Source of the DNA: Pseudorasbora parva
Taxonomy: Eukaryota; Chordata; Actinopteri; Cypriniformes; Gobionidae
NCBI RefSeq assembly: GCF_024679245.1
Contig: NC_090172.1
Coordinates: 44,716,054 to 44,780,053, forward strand
Length of the DNA: 64,000 nucleotides
Reading direction: 5' to 3'
A program made the translations under genes and the position numbers. The stretch's first letter is position 1. Each line of letters begins with the position of its first letter. This document shows positions 43,401 through 55,584 of the stretch, in pieces. The notes under the pieces were generated by a model. That model was not told where the DNA came from and did no database searches. It saw nothing but the letters and a program-made list of their open reading frames with translations.

Positions 43401-43404
43401 TTCA

Positions 43405-43866
43405 TTATTACACCGCTCTGTGAAATACTTGATTCTGATTGGTCAATCGCGCATTCCAGCGGTACGTTATTTCCATGACATTCTTCTTTTTGTCTGAAAG
43501 AAGAATGTCATACACCTACGACAACTTGAGGGTGAGTAAATCATAGGCTAGGTTTCATTTTCTGGGTGAACTAACCCTTTCAGCATTAATTTTCAACATT
43601 TAGCAAGGGCATATGGCAAATTTTCAGCAATAAGTTAGATAAAGGCTTAGGTTGGAACTGTTTTCCTTCGCGGAAACTTTGCGTAAGAGCCAATAAAATA
43701 TTTAATCTCGAGACAATATTTTGTGTCTAATAATTATTTATTTGAGACTAGTAGCCGTGTAATAAGCGGGATAATGTACACCCAGCCGGTTTTTATCGCA
43801 GAATAAACTGTCGGGGTTTATTCTGCGATAACAACCGGCTGGGTGTACATTATCCCTTACTTATTT
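43405..43866. mobile_element. Composite insertion in the LINE
   Basis: Interrupts the LINE between the GVPQGS and YADD blocks. The flanks both read ttatt, possibly a 5-bp duplication. It starts acaccgctctgtgaaatac and ends with a 41-bp-arm hairpin at 43768-43856. Inside, 43480-43582 (cattcttctttttgtctgaa ... gggtgaactaaccctt) is the right part of an AGGGTTAGTTCACCC-family element, so this insertion is itself nested. Confidence 0.7.
43768..43856. repeat. Near-perfect 41-bp hairpin
   Basis: gggataatgtacacccagcc then ggtttttatcgcagaataaac at 43768-43808 pairs with 43816-43856 with a single mismatch around a 7-base loop (tgtcggg). It forms one end of the composite insertion in the LINE. Confidence 0.9.
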
Positions 43867-44363
43867 GGCTCAGTGGCAGCATAAAGGTTAAACAGGAGTG
43901 GTGCTAGAATTGACCCTTGTGGGACTCCGCATGTCATGGACGTCCACTCAGACTTATGGTCTCCTATACTCACACAATAACCTCTCCCTTCTAAGTATGA
44001 TCTGAACCATTTGAGGACCAACCCAGAAAGCCCGACCCAGTTTTCCAGCCTGTCAAGAAGTATGTTGTGGTCAACAGTGTCGAATGCAGCAGTGAGGTCG
44101 AGTAGAACCAGAATTGATGTTTTGCCTGTATCAGTATTTAAGCGAATATAATTTATGATCTTTATGAGCGCTGTCTCTGTGCTGTGATGCGGTCGGAAAC
44201 CAGATTGAAAATTGTCAAAGAATCCGTTTGAGTTTAAGAATATGTTCAGTTGATTGAAAACAACTTTTTCAATGATCTTGTCAATGAAGGGGAGATTTGA
44301 GATTGGTTTGTAGTTGCTAAATATGGAGTTATCCAGATTTCTCTTTTTCAGAAGAGGCTTCAC
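43857..44363 (-). pseudogene. LINE reverse transcriptase, N-terminal half
   Basis: 168-codon open part with the conserved reverse-transcriptase blocks in order: NYKPISNLPFIDKIIEKVV, QSGFRPHHSTETALIKI, LVLLDLTAAFDTVDHNILL (first catalytic Asp), and GVPQGSILAPLLFNLY. The last few residues (ATEPNK) come partly from the junction with the insertion. Block order and wording match CR1/L2/Rex1-group LINEs. Intact within this block, but cut off from the YADD box by the insertion. Confidence 0.93.
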
Positions 44364-44373
44364 TATTGCAGTT

Positions 44374-44610
44374 TTAAGGGCGGTTGGAAAGTCCCATAGA
44401 GAAGTGAGGAGTTATGTGTCTATTTATAATATTTGAGAAGAAGGTCTGTCTAGCTTTGCCTAGTTCAACATTGAAAGCATGAAGGCTGTCTTTATAGATG
44501 TTATAATGGACTACAATTTTTGTCTTCCGCCATTTTCGTTCAGATTTTCTGCATCGTTGTTTCATGAACTGCTGTTGAGTTTCTCCATGGTGCCTTTTGT
44601 TTGCAATGCT
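44374..44610 (-). pseudogene. LINE linker upstream of the reverse transcriptase
   Basis: Minus frame with RKSERKWRKTKIVVHYNIYK and LHAFNVELGKARQTFFSNII, matching the segment between endonuclease and reverse transcriptase in CR1/L2-type LINEs. The first residues of the annotated frame lie in the adjoining MITE. The endonuclease domain is absent, consistent with 5' truncation. Confidence 0.8.
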
Positions 44611-44905
44611 ATAAGTGCAGTTCATTATTAGTTCATTAGTTAACATGAACTAATAATGAACTGCACTTATAAAGCATTTATTTATGTTAATTTCAACATT
44701 TACTAATACATTATTAAAATCTTGTTAACATAAGTTAATCCACTGTGAACTAACATGTACAAACCATGAACAGTGGTGTTTATATTAACTAATGTTAACA
44801 AAGATGACCAAATACAGTAACAAATAAACTGCTCATGGTCTAATTCATGTTAGTTGATACATTAACTAATGTTAACTAATGACCATTATTCTAAAGTGTT
44901 TAACT
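44611..44905. mobile_element. MITE of the 'taacattagttaa' type
   Basis: Repeated gttaactaatg / cattagttaac words in an imperfect palindrome. A tight hairpin at about 44606-44676 (tataagtgcagttcattatt / aataatgaactgcacttata) and a terminus attctaaagtgttt are visible. I associate this with hAT-type fish MITEs ending ACACTTTAGAATAA. It abuts the truncated LINE 5' edge. Confidence 0.65.
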
Positions 44906-46088
44906 ATTATTCCATAATATCAGTAAATGAAAAAGCAGAACAATGGATGTAGAATGCAGCTGTAAATATTCATAGCTGATTTGCCATGTCCGTTGAGTAT
45001 TTTAATTTAATTTACTTTTCAATTCAATGTTCACTTTTAGGATTTTACTCAACCTTCCTCTGTGCCATTCATGGCAGTGGCAGACGTTTAAGGGCCCTCT
45101 AAGCACAGTTTAAATGTGCTTTTATCGGAGATGCAGAGCTGCACTTCCATTTTTATTTGCGTGGCAAATGGTTCTCTTGACGTGGCCTTCTGCCATCTGT
45201 CGGTGTGGCCAGCGCGCATGAGAAAAGACTGCATCGTTTTTATCATTTCATCCTTTCAAACACCCCACGCAAAGCAAAGTTCTCAGTTTTCTATCAGTTC
45301 ATCCATCTTTTCATAGCACTTTGTCCTTCTGTGCATTTCCATTCATTGCATTTCCATATAATATCCAGTTTGTTCTTTTCACTCACATGAAGCAGAGGGA
45401 AAAGAGTATTTTTTCCACTGCTGTAATTCCTCAGTTTGTATGCAGGAAACTGCTTTTTGGCATCACAAAAGACGTGAGTTGTATATTTAATTATGCATCG
45501 ATTTCAACTTACTCTAGCAATGCTTGTTTGGAGGGACCAGTTCTGACAGCTCTGATTCATGACACAAGCAACTCCCCTGAACTCCTGCCAGTTAAAAACT
45601 TGCTTCTATCTCATCTATGTGCTTTAATGACTTCTCTTTTCTGTGCAGTTGCATGTTCCAGTTGATTGTTACAATACTTTTATGGGTTTAAATGTGCAGT
45701 GCTTAAAGAAATCGTAATCTCACAATTAGTCCTGAAGAAAACATCTACTTATCAGGCTCATGAGATGGTTTTCTCTTTGTAATACAAAACAGGCCCATTT
45801 TTGAAGTATCTAAAGTGCATAAATAAATAAACCCATTCTATGAACTTAATTATAAGAAAACTTTTCCATGCAATTAAATGAACCCTTTCCAGCCATTTTT
45901 GTCCTGTACTTTGTCTTGGTACTTTTTAATTATGCCAACTAGATGCAAAATGTAATATACAATATGAGATTTTAAAACACTGTTCACCTACATACTGATA
46001 CTACAACGAATTCTGTACCAGATATTAAGAAAACTGCCTATGCTTGTAGATGAAATCACTCTTTGACATATGAAATTGACCATACGCT
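44906..46088. other. Unique DNA, no gene seen
   Basis: 45050-45670 has balanced composition; plus frames 45116-45316, 45205-45390 and 45321-45665 overlap in different frames and lack domains. Possible regulatory DNA. Confidence 0.4.
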
Positions 46089-47231
46089 ATATTGTCAAAA
46101 GTTTTAGGCCCCCTACCTTTACATGGACATAAAATTTAATGACATCCCATTCTTAATCCGTGGGGTTTAATATGGAGTTGGCCCACCTTTTGCACCTATA
46201 ACACAAGGTTTAGTAGTGTTTATGGGATTTTTTTAGCATTCTTTCAGAAGCTCATTTGTGAGGTCAGGCACTGATGTTGGAAGAGAAGGTCTGGCTCGCA
46301 GTCCTCAGGTCTAATCTGGTTGAGGTCAGGACTCATGATGCTACATGTTGGAACAGGAAGGGGCCATGCAGAAAACCGCTCCCACAAAGTTGGGAGCATG
46401 AAATTGACCAAAATGTCTTTGTATGATGAAGCAGTCATTTTGGAAGCATTAAGAGTTAATTTCACTGAAACTTAGGGGCCAAGCCCAACCCCTGAAAAAT
46501 AACCCCATATCATAACCCCCCTCCACCAAACTTTACACTTGCCACAATGCATTTAGGCAAGAACTGTTCTCCTGGCAACTGCCAAACCTAGATTTGTCCA
46601 TCGGATTGCCAGACATAAATTATTAATTTGCTTGATTCGTCAATTCAGAGAACACATCTCCACTGCTCTAGACTCTAGTGGTGGCGTGCTTTACACCACT
46701 GCATCCGGCACTTTGCATTGTACTTGGTGATGTAAGACTTGGATGCAGCTGCTCAGCCATGGAAACCCATTCCATGAAGCTCTCTATGCATGGTTTTTAA
46801 GCTAATCTGAAGGCCACACAAATTTGGAGGTCTGTAGCTATTGACTCTGCAGAAAGTTGGCGACGTCTGCACACTGTGTGCTTTTTCATGCGCTGACCCC
46901 GCTCTGTGATTTTATGTGGTCTACCACTTTGTGGCTGAATTGCTGTTGTTTACAATTGCTTCCACTGTGTTATAATACCAGAACAGTTGACTGTGGATTA
47001 TTTAGTAGTGAAGACATTTCACAATTGGACTTATTGCACAGGTGGCAACATATCACGATATCACGCTTGAATTCACTGAGCTCCTGAGAGCAACCCATTC
47101 TTTCACAAATGTTTGTAGAAGCAGTCTGCATGACACGAGGCTTGATTTTACACTGTTGGCAGTGAAGTGATTGGAACACCTGAATTCAATTATTTAGAGG
47201 GGTGGCCAAATACTTCTGGCAATAATAATGT
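46089..47231 (-). mobile_element. Tc1-like transposon relic C
   Basis: The left end tatattgtcaaaagtttta and right end aatacttctggcaataataa are the two ends of a Tc1-type element (inverted tattgccaaaagtattgg-type repeats). The minus strand carries the transposase relic in many frames. It begins near 47140 (ACAAATGTTTGTGAAAGAATGG), then segments equivalent to the helix-turn-helix near 46990-46850, the GGGxxMxWGxF block near 46530-46490, and SPDLNQI-like at 46330-46310. The part coding the FQHD-containing catalytic block is deleted at about 46340. Plus frame 46857-47087 and minus frames 46244-46465 and 46970-47179 are fragments. Confidence 0.8.
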
Positions 47232-47238
47232 ATATTTA

Positions 47239-48077
47239 CACCGATCAGGCATAACATTATGACCCAAGAAGTTAATGCGGGTTCTGATTGAAAGGTGTCA
47301 GAACACACAGTGCATTGCAGTTTGTTGTTTATGGGGCTGTATCGCCAAAGACCAGTCAGGGTGCCCATGCTGACCTCTGTCCCCAGCCAAAAGCGCCAAC
47401 AGTGGGCACGTGATCATCAGAACTGGACCACCGTGCAAATGGAAGAAAGTGGCCGGTAACACTTTATTTTGATAGTCCACTTTAGACATTCTACTAACTA
47501 TAAGTAACTTTGCAACTACATGTCAACTAACTGTCATTAGAGTATTAGTAGACTGTCTAATTAATATTTACTAAAACTTTATTTTGTCGGTCCCCCAACA
47601 GACATTCTACTGACTATAAGCAAATTGGCAACTACAATTCAACTTATTCTTCTAACCCGAACCCTAAAACCTAACCATAACCTACCAGTCTACTAACAGT
47701 CTACTAATACTCTAATGACAGTTAGTTGACATGTAGTTGCATAGTTACTTATAGTTAGTAGAATGTCTAAAGTGGACTATCAAAATAAAGTGTAACCAAG
47801 TGGCCTGGTCTGATGAATCACGTTTCCTTTTACATCACGTGCATGTGCGTCACCTACTTGGGGAACACATGGCATCAGGATGCACTTTGGGAAGAAGGCA
47901 AGCTGGCAGAGGCAGTGTGATTCTTCGGGCAATGTTCTGCTGAGAAACCTTGTGGCCTGGCATCTATGTGATGTTACTTTCACACTTACCACCTACCTAA
48001 ATATTGTTGCAGACCATGTACAACCTTCCATGGAAACAGTATTCCCTGGTGGCTGTGGCTTCTTTCAGTCAGGATTG
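47239..48077 (+). mobile_element. Tc1-like transposon relic D, interrupted
   Basis: Left terminus caccgatcaggcataacatt then atgaccca, after a TA at 47237-47238, starts a different Tc1-type family. The transposase part codes, after the MITE, for WSDESRF (47806-47829), then blocks like HMASGCTLGRRQAGRGSV, MFC and YLNIVADHVQPSMETVF up to a GGCGFFQ at about 48070. There the sequence stops matching, just before the second catalytic Asp. No right inverted repeat is visible, so it is 3'-truncated. The minus frames at 47186-47489 and 47780-47992 are shadows; the plus frame 47880-48083 is a fragment of it. Confidence 0.75.
47455..47797. mobile_element. hAT-type MITE with perfect 8-bp duplication
   Basis: 343 bp with inverted ends GGTAACACTTTATTTTG / CAAAATAAAGTGTAACC, extending through ccactttagacattctacta and its complement. 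It is flanked by AAGTGGCC at 47447-47454 and 47798-47805. Its removal restores a continuous transposase reading of relic D (gaagaaagtggcctggtctg). The 8-bp duplication is the hAT hallmark. Non-coding. Confidence 0.93.
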
Positions 48078-48839
48078 TTCTGACACAATTTAACTCAGAG
48101 TTCTTGTAATATTTTGTTACCATTTTCTAAACTATAACAAATAAACTGTGATAATTTGAGAAAATATTGAATAAATATTGAATGAAGTTTCTGAATAAAT
48201 TTTGATTTGACAGTGTGTATAAATGTTCTAGAATTGTTTTTTTATCACCATATTTTAATTACTGAGCAAACAGCAAAAATTGTTTAATGTGTAAGAGTTG
48301 TCCTTTGCTTTCGAAGCTTAGAGCACAACAGGGATGATTATTTCACACAAAAAAGAACAGCTTCTAATCTACTGGAGACCAGCCTGTCATAAGCCATTAA
48401 AACACATCAGGGAGGAGGCCTCACTACGGCCTACTCAGATTTAGTACAAAGATATGTTTAGATGTGCTCTAAAATCCCAGTAATATGGAGCCTGTTTTTA
48501 TTTATAATCCACCCAGATTCTCATGAGACCTGCTTGAGTTAAGCAACATGATAGAGGCACTTTGGATGGAATCAGACTCAACGATTTTCTGCCAGCACAG
48601 TTACATGTGTACTTTAGTTCCTCACAGAGCAGAATACATGCAATACTCAAAGCTGAATGAGGAAGTAATGAGGAACAGAATTCATAATGTTTAATTAGGG
48701 TTATCAGACAGTCAAGTTCATAAAGTATATTTACTATTACTAATACAATTGTGAAATGCCAGATTCATACCAGCCAGTCCACATCTCTGACTAAACCCAT
48801 TCCTTTTTTTGAGATCACTTGAATAGAACAAAACGTATG
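48078..48839. other. Unique DNA, conserved-looking
   Basis: 48310-48760 is low in simple repeats and contains balanced blocks (cctgtcataagccattaaaa; ggagcctgtttttatttata; atgtttaattagggttatc) typical of noncoding regulatory DNA. No gene seen. Confidence 0.35.
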
Positions 48840-49975
48840 CCAGTTCATTAGCCTGGGAAAACCCAGACAACTTCCGGCAAATTTAGATTTGCTCTGCAAG
48901 AGCCCATTTAAACGCATTTCTAATCCGCGAAATCGTGGCACCAATCAGAAACGTTGGGGCTTTACACGACGAAGACAGCGCAGCGACGTTGAAGCAGATT
49001 TTGACATTACAATTACAGACATTACAAAGATGGATGCCGCTGTGGAACAACACTAATTCGAATCAGCTATCGCATCTGTTTTAAGCTATTAAAACTTTTC
49101 CTTTTCATTAAAACCCGAGCAAAGAACAACACTCGGCTACCAGATGTAGATTACACTGGTTAATTTGATGAAGAGGATGGGGAGTGTGATCGTGCCAACA
49201 CCACACAGCAGCTCTGATCTGGCCTTTCTGTGCTTATATCCTCACACTAGATCTGGTAGTCGTATACAAATTGTAAATAATTGTATATAAATAACTAGCG
49301 TAACTATGCTGAAGTCTGACAATGTTCTAACACATCTGAAATGACTGAATTTGAATAAAGTTTGTGAGACACAATTTTCCAAAGACTCATATTATTTTAT
49401 TTTCAAAATATTGCAAATCGCGTTCTAATTGCCTTACAATGAGGGCAAACGCGTTCAGAGCTTGATGTTTTCAGTTTGACCATCAATCCGAGATTTTTCA
49501 GTCTGTCTGAAATGCTAGGTTTTCCTAGCCTGACAAGCCAGACCGACCTACATCAAGATGTTTGGTCTGGAAACTCACCATAGACAGGGCGCAATCCGAG
49601 GGGCGGGATAAACAGTTGTCTTTCAAACTCTCTCTGCACACGATAGGATAGCGCTACACCAGAGGTGGGTAGTAACGAATTACATTTACTTCGTTACATT
49701 TACTTGAGTACATTTTTTGGGTAACTTGTACTTTTAGAGTATATTTAAAAATGGGTACTTTTACTTTTACTCAAGTACATTTCTTGTGAAAAAACTGTAC
49801 TTTTACTTCGTTACATTCGGTGGCGTTCCTCCGCTACTGTCAATGGTGATAGTTAATTATATATTTTAAAATAAGTTATGACTTGTTCGCAAGTCTCGCG
49901 AAACGTTGGAGAGGCTGCTTCGCGAGAGGTGGATACACATCACCCGCATAAAATTAGCGCGCGTTTAGTCAGAAG

Positions 49976-50164
49976 ATGATGGCCGAAGCAGAGGGAGATG
50001 TGTGTGAGCTACGGCAGATCACCCGTACGTGGCCTCAAGTTCAGCCTGTTTTCAGTCAAAGATGTCAAAAAGAACAGTTTCATAATGTAATGCATGCTGT
50101 GTGCACCAATATGAACGGACATCTCAGCATACAATAATTCCAGCTCCAACCTGAGAAAACAGCG
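49976..50164 (+). pseudogene. hAT transposase first exon (BED-finger remnant)
   Basis: Starts MMAEAEGDVCELRQ, in a gene-start context right after the GC-rich tctcgcgaaac promoter-like stretch. In the shifted frame it continues VKDVKKNSFIM, stop, CMLC, then NNSSSNLRK before a consensus donor cag|cggtaagt with the GT at 50165. The CxxC followed by SNLRKH-type residues is the BED-type zinc finger found at the N terminus of hAT transposases. One frameshift and two stops make it a relic. No catalytic exon follows. Confidence 0.7.
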
Positions 50165-51149
50165 GTAAGTGTAACAATGATGCCTATATTTGAACACTAT
50201 TAATGGTAATTTGGTAACTATGGGCACTTTTCCTTTATTGTAATACTATTTCACACACTGTCCGAGTGTTTTCCTCATATGCGCCCTTGTGCAAGCATTG
50301 ACAAATCGTTTGAATCCTCCGAACACACGTCCACAAACAAACGTTCACATCTGCACATTTACATATCTTTTTTTTCTCATAAAACGAGCAACCTCATTGG
50401 CAAAATGTACCTGTGTTTTTGCAAACCACAAAATACGTACCAATACACTGCAGTTTCCAACAGAAATGAACACTATCAGAAAAACTGCATTTTTTGTTAG
50501 TCTATGGTTTGTAAACTGAAACATTCTGAATTTTGCGTCACAGCTCCATGTTCTGCTTTTCTGATTCACCAGATTTGCTCGATAGCTCAGCTGATACAGA
50601 TTTGTATTTGCAATGCGAAAAGCTTGAGAGCGAACCCCATGAAGAACGAGTCATGATAAGAGCTCAAAGACGAGTTCTAAACACAAGCTAAAAATACATG
50701 GACACAATTTTATTTTTGTCACATTTGCTTTTGTTAACACTTTCGGGTAGGGTTTAGTGTGGGTGTACGTTAAAAACACAACGTAACAAAACATGTCAGA
50801 TTCACGCAAATCTGTTCTGGAAAAAAATGAGCTTTTAGCGCCACCCAGTGGACATTTCACTTTGAAACTGTCGCAATATGTACGTATTGGTACATATTGT
50901 GTGGTTTGCAAAAACGTTGCCATAGGTACTGATGAGATCAGGCTAAAAACGAAACAAATTGAATAGCCTAATGTAACATCTTGCATTTATACACATATCC
51001 GGACAGACAACAGTCTGCAGTGTATATATACATTTAAAAATGGGACTGTATTTTTAAGAATGGATACTTATAAAAATATAAGAGCAAAGATGTTTTAAGA
51101 AGAGCTGTGGTTAGCCCAGCACACCATTAATTTACACTGTTTAACCATT

Positions 51150-51255
<106 letters not shown>

Positions 51256-52154
51256 AAGTAGTCTGAAATTCAGGGTTTTTTGATCTTATCAATCAGATCG
51301 AAAGTAACTAGTAACTAAGTACTTGAGTAGTTTTTTCATCTAATACTTTTTTACTCTTACTCAAGTAACTATTACGATTGTTACTTTTACTTTTACTTGA
51401 GTAAATATTTCCGTAAGTACTTGTACTTTTACTTGAGTAAAGATTTTGGCTACTCTACCCACCTCTGCGCTACACCAACCAGAGCAACGAAGGTGAAGCA
51501 GAGCTTGTTGATAGATTAAACATTCGCCGTATCCGGTCGGCTAAACTCCGAACACATCTTCCCTTTTTAAGAATGACTTCAGTGCCATTCTTTGTTCTTT
51601 TCTCAGAGAAAAACTTAACTCCAAGTCTTCCAGAATCGCAGTCAAAGCTGATTCGAAAGGCCGCCGCCAGTTTCTGTGTTTACTAGACAACAGAAGCACG
51701 CAAATGCAACTCGGCCGTCGTCATTATGGCCCCGCCCGCCGACTCTATACACGACGTGATTGGCCCGTCCAGATTGTGAGGAACACAGCTCAGAAGGGTA
51801 TTGAGAGTTCCTACACGACACTTGCGGGCAGATTAAATTTGCTGCCGCTAGGGTGCGTCTAGATTTCTAGGCTAAGGTTTTCCAAATTTTGCCAAAATGT
51901 TGACGGAGTGGCGGTCGACACCAGCTATTATCATATTTCTTTTACAAAAACGGCAAAAGTCATCAGAAGCCATTGCAACATCTTTCTCGAAATCACAAAC
52001 AGAATTGCTGTTAGAGTCTCAGATGTTTCTCAGTCGCTTTGTATACGCCATCGTCCGTTGGTGACGCCCTTTTGGAAACGATATGTCTATGAAGCTTTGC
52101 CAGACCATAACTCAGTTACTGAATGGTCTGGTTTTAACCAGGCTACCAGTTCAT

Positions 52155-55105
52155 GCAAGCTTGACAACATAATCCATAACAGTTCTGTTCTGTGATTTAA
52201 ATTTGACACAGCAATCACAATGCTGCTGTCAAATCTTCAAAATAAAGAAAGCATTGCTGTTCATTTTATCATTTCATTTGGCTGTATCACAGTGAATGAG
52301 GCATAGAGAACATTATCATATTGTATACAAACACAATTAACACTCAGTTACATTAATACAAAATCCCACCTTAACAAACAGGCAGTATTAGTCAGAGCTT
52401 AGAAACAGTCTAACAACTTCATTAGCATTGCCTCCCATTTGCTTGCCCATTTAATGTGCAAATTAGATGTAAACAGAGAGACAGATGCACTTTTCCCCCC
52501 CTTAATTTTCTTTGGGCCACACAAACTCAAGCCAGCAATAAGAAACTGTTTAAATTGCATTTATTTCATCTAATATTTTATGAATTTTTATATAACAGAT
52601 GGTGAGGCAGCAGCAATAGAAGTGCAGCATATATTCTCCCATTAGCTTCTTGGTTTAATTGAATTGTCTGTTACAGAACATGACATGAATCTCTGATCAT
52701 AAATCAGCTATATTTTTTTAAAAACGCCACAATGAACTATACATTCACTCAGAGAAACAATAGTGATGGAAAATGTCCTTTATAACCACAAGAACTTTTC
52801 TTTTGAACTTTCTTTAGACTGGCCTACTGCACTGAAAACTACATTTTAGGATTGATTGGTTTTGGTTCCCTTAGATGTGTTAAGAAATGAAATGCATGGT
52901 TTCTTCTGGGTAAAAAAATAATACCTCAGCCGTTTCTTAAGGGCTGCAGTGTATTTTCTCAGAGACAGTCTCTAAATGGACACTCAGAGCCACTCCATAA
53001 CCAATTCTCTCCAGCAACTCTCCAGTAGCTCCACTTGTCATTTTCGCCCTGTCCTCCTCAGGAGTGAGGGATCTCAGTGGAAAGAATGGAAGGGTGACAA
53101 TGTGAATTGATTAAGCTAAGTTTAGAGGACCTTTCCCCCCGGTTTCACAGACAAGGCTTAAGCCCAGTCCCAGAACAAAATGCATGTTTGAGCTGTTTTA
53201 TCTGAAAGCAACAAACCTTAAAATATGTCAGTGCCACTGTTTTGTCTCAAGATGCACATGTTTTTTTCTAAGGCACAATAAAATCTACTTAAAAGTCCTA
53301 ATTGAACTAAGGCCTAAACCCTATATCTTAATCTAAACCCTCTCTGTGAAACCAGGCCTTTGAATCACAAATACTAAGAAATGTGAATTACTTACAAACC
53401 CATGTTAGGCAAACAGGATTGTCCAAAAAAAATTCAAATTGAGATTAAACAATGTTACTTAGAACCTTGACAATCTGAATGCATCAGGTTGTGTTTTCAC
53501 CACAACAATTTCTTTTTTATAGTGTATAGATCCTCTTCCATTTATTTCAAATTCTGTCTGTATTTCCATCTGTATCAGCTGTTTTCAATTACGATATCAA
53601 GGTCACGATGCATCTTCATGCACCAAGTGGTTAGATTTCATTACAGCTGTGATTGTATTCCATTAGAGTCCATTACCTTGCACAGGTTACAGAATTCCTA
53701 ATGAACCAATAAAGCTGTCATTAATGCTGGGAAGGTGGGGAGAGGGAGAGGTAACACTCATCTTCTGTCGCTTCAATATTGAATGCGATACCGTGCCAAG
53801 CTCCACGCGGGCTGTAATGACTAGGTGTCAGGTGACACGGCCTGCAATTATCACCATGGAGATCAGACAACTGGTTTTGCAGAGAGGGAAAATTTACAAA
53901 CGCACCTAAAAGCTGTCTTGGTTTTACTGTCATTCTGAAATAATCTTTGCAGCGTGGTTGCCATGGTTAACTCATTAGCGGCCCTGGCGAGTGGATGAGG
54001 TCCATTGAAGAGAATTGTGTTCTGTGTGTCTTACGGCGGTTTACAGTTCCCTACGGTGTGATTGGTATCTCCACATGATATGGTGCAAATAGCATGCATG
54101 ATCATTACTGGAAGTGAGCGCTTCCATCATCATGGAAACTGAAACATACTGGACACAGCTTGCATGCGTGATGCCAAATGTTAGCCATGTTTATTGAGTG
54201 TGTTGAACACCATGTGGGTGCTAAACCCCAGACATCTCAGTAACACACAACCTATAATTTCAAACATCCTTGCTCAGGTTATGCTAGGCTCAAAACCTCA
54301 AGAAACCGGCACTATATACCTGAGGATTTGTAGAAAGCTTAAGGGCTTAGAGGCAAAGAAAATGGCTACAGTCCTCTCAGCCAGAACAGTGTTTCACTGC
54401 AAACCCCTGCTGTTGACAAAAATGGCATTTGACATGAAACAAGAACCAGCAGGTTTTTTTTTTAATCCTACCTTAAAGGTAGCTAGCTGGTAAAAAGAAA
54501 GAATTTTTGCATTCTACTGTTCTAGTGGTTATAATCATGAACAACTACTGTGCAGTTGTATCTGGTTTGTACAGTGGAGAACATTTATGCTATAATGTGT
54601 TTTGACTTAAGCCAGCATTAGTAACACATTCAGTTTGTGATCGGCCATTTACCTAAATGATTAGGTTAGTTCTACTATATGTCGTTGATATGATTGCTCT
54701 AGCTATTCTTTTGGCAGAAATTTAAGAATGCCTCAAAACCTAGCTCAGGAAAACACATTCATCACATAAACTATCACAAAAAGCTGAAATCGAGGCAACA
54801 TATTGTAATTTATGTAAATATGTGTTATGCAAACATAATTATTTTTATACAAGATTTATTACTCCCCTGAAAACAAAACTCCATAGCAGATCCCACAAGA
54901 TAACAGTAGGTTAATAATAATAAACATTTCAATAAAATATATATCAACATTGATATATAAAAGAACTGTAATATTGTTACAAATTAAACTGTTTTCTGTT
55001 TAAATATGTATACTATTTAAGATGTATTCCTGTGATGGCAAAATTAAATTTTTAGCATTTTTCATTGTTGCATGATTCTTCAGAAATAATTTTAATTAAT
55101 TTGGT
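52155..55105. other. Unique DNA with several conserved-looking blocks
   Basis: No transposon family recognised over almost 3 kb, unusual for this window. Blocks at 52390-52720 (catttaatgtgcaaattaga; ggtttaattgaattgtctgt), 53560-53720 (catttcattacagctgtgat-like; ccaataaagctgtcattaat) and 53800-54110 (cctgcaattatcaccatgga; tggttgccatggttaactca) look like vertebrate conserved noncoding DNA. Frames 53724-53909 and 54194-54493 have no domain. Confidence 0.4.
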
Positions 55106-55307
55106 GCTGTAGTTGGGAAAGTTACTTTTAAAAGTAATCTGTTACAATATTGCACAAAATATAGCCTCATTGCACAAAATATAGCAATACTGAACAAAAT
55201 ATAGCCACAAAATATTCCGTTACTCCCTAAAAAGTAATTCATTGCATTACTTAGTAACTTTCTATGGAGTGCAATGTTACATTACTTTTGCGTATTTTTT
55301 TTACCTA

Positions 55308-55537
55308 CACTCTAAAAAATGCTGGGTTATAAACAACCCAAGTTGGGTTGAAAATGCACCAACCCAACGATTGGGTTGTTTTAACCCAATGGTTGAGTTG
55401 TTCTTACCCAGCAATTGGATTGTCTTAAGCAACATTTAACCCAACCACTGGGTTAAAACAACTCAACCATCGGGTTAAAACAACCCAATTGTTGGGTTGG
55501 TGCATTTTCAACCCAACTTGGGTTGTTTTTAAGAGTG
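55308..55537. mobile_element. Perfect-type hairpin MITE with TA duplication
   Basis: 230 bp from CACTCTAAAAAATGCTGGG to AACTTGGGTTGTTTTTAAG then AGTG, flanked by TA at 55306-55307 and 55538-55539. Almost the whole length folds back: caacccaagttgggttgaaa pairs with ttcaacccaacttgggttg, and so on inward. Non-coding. Relatives at 20299-20388 and 40160-40310. Confidence 0.85.
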
Positions 55538-55584
55538 TAGGCTGGGATTACTTATTTGATTTTTATTAACAAAAATGTTGTAAA

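Larger units (their letters stand above)
41773..44610 (-). mobile_element. CR1/L2-group LINE relic, 5'-truncated and twice interrupted
   Basis: Minus-strand LINE. The 3' tail is at 41773-41860 (plus strand aaggcaaggcaagtttattt then atatagcacattt), with the reverse-transcriptase C-terminal end at 42024-42478. An insertion follows at 42479-43006, then the middle of the reverse transcriptase at 43007-43400, a second insertion at about 43405-43866, and the N-terminal half at 43867-44363 with the preceding linker up to about 44610. The endonuclease domain is missing. Removing both insertions gives a colinear reverse-transcriptase region. Coding parts are listed separately. Confidence 0.88.

Noticed and set aside
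51908..52195. 95-codon plus frame
   Set aside because: Crosses the right end of the outer nested element and its duplication, so it cannot be an ancestral gene.
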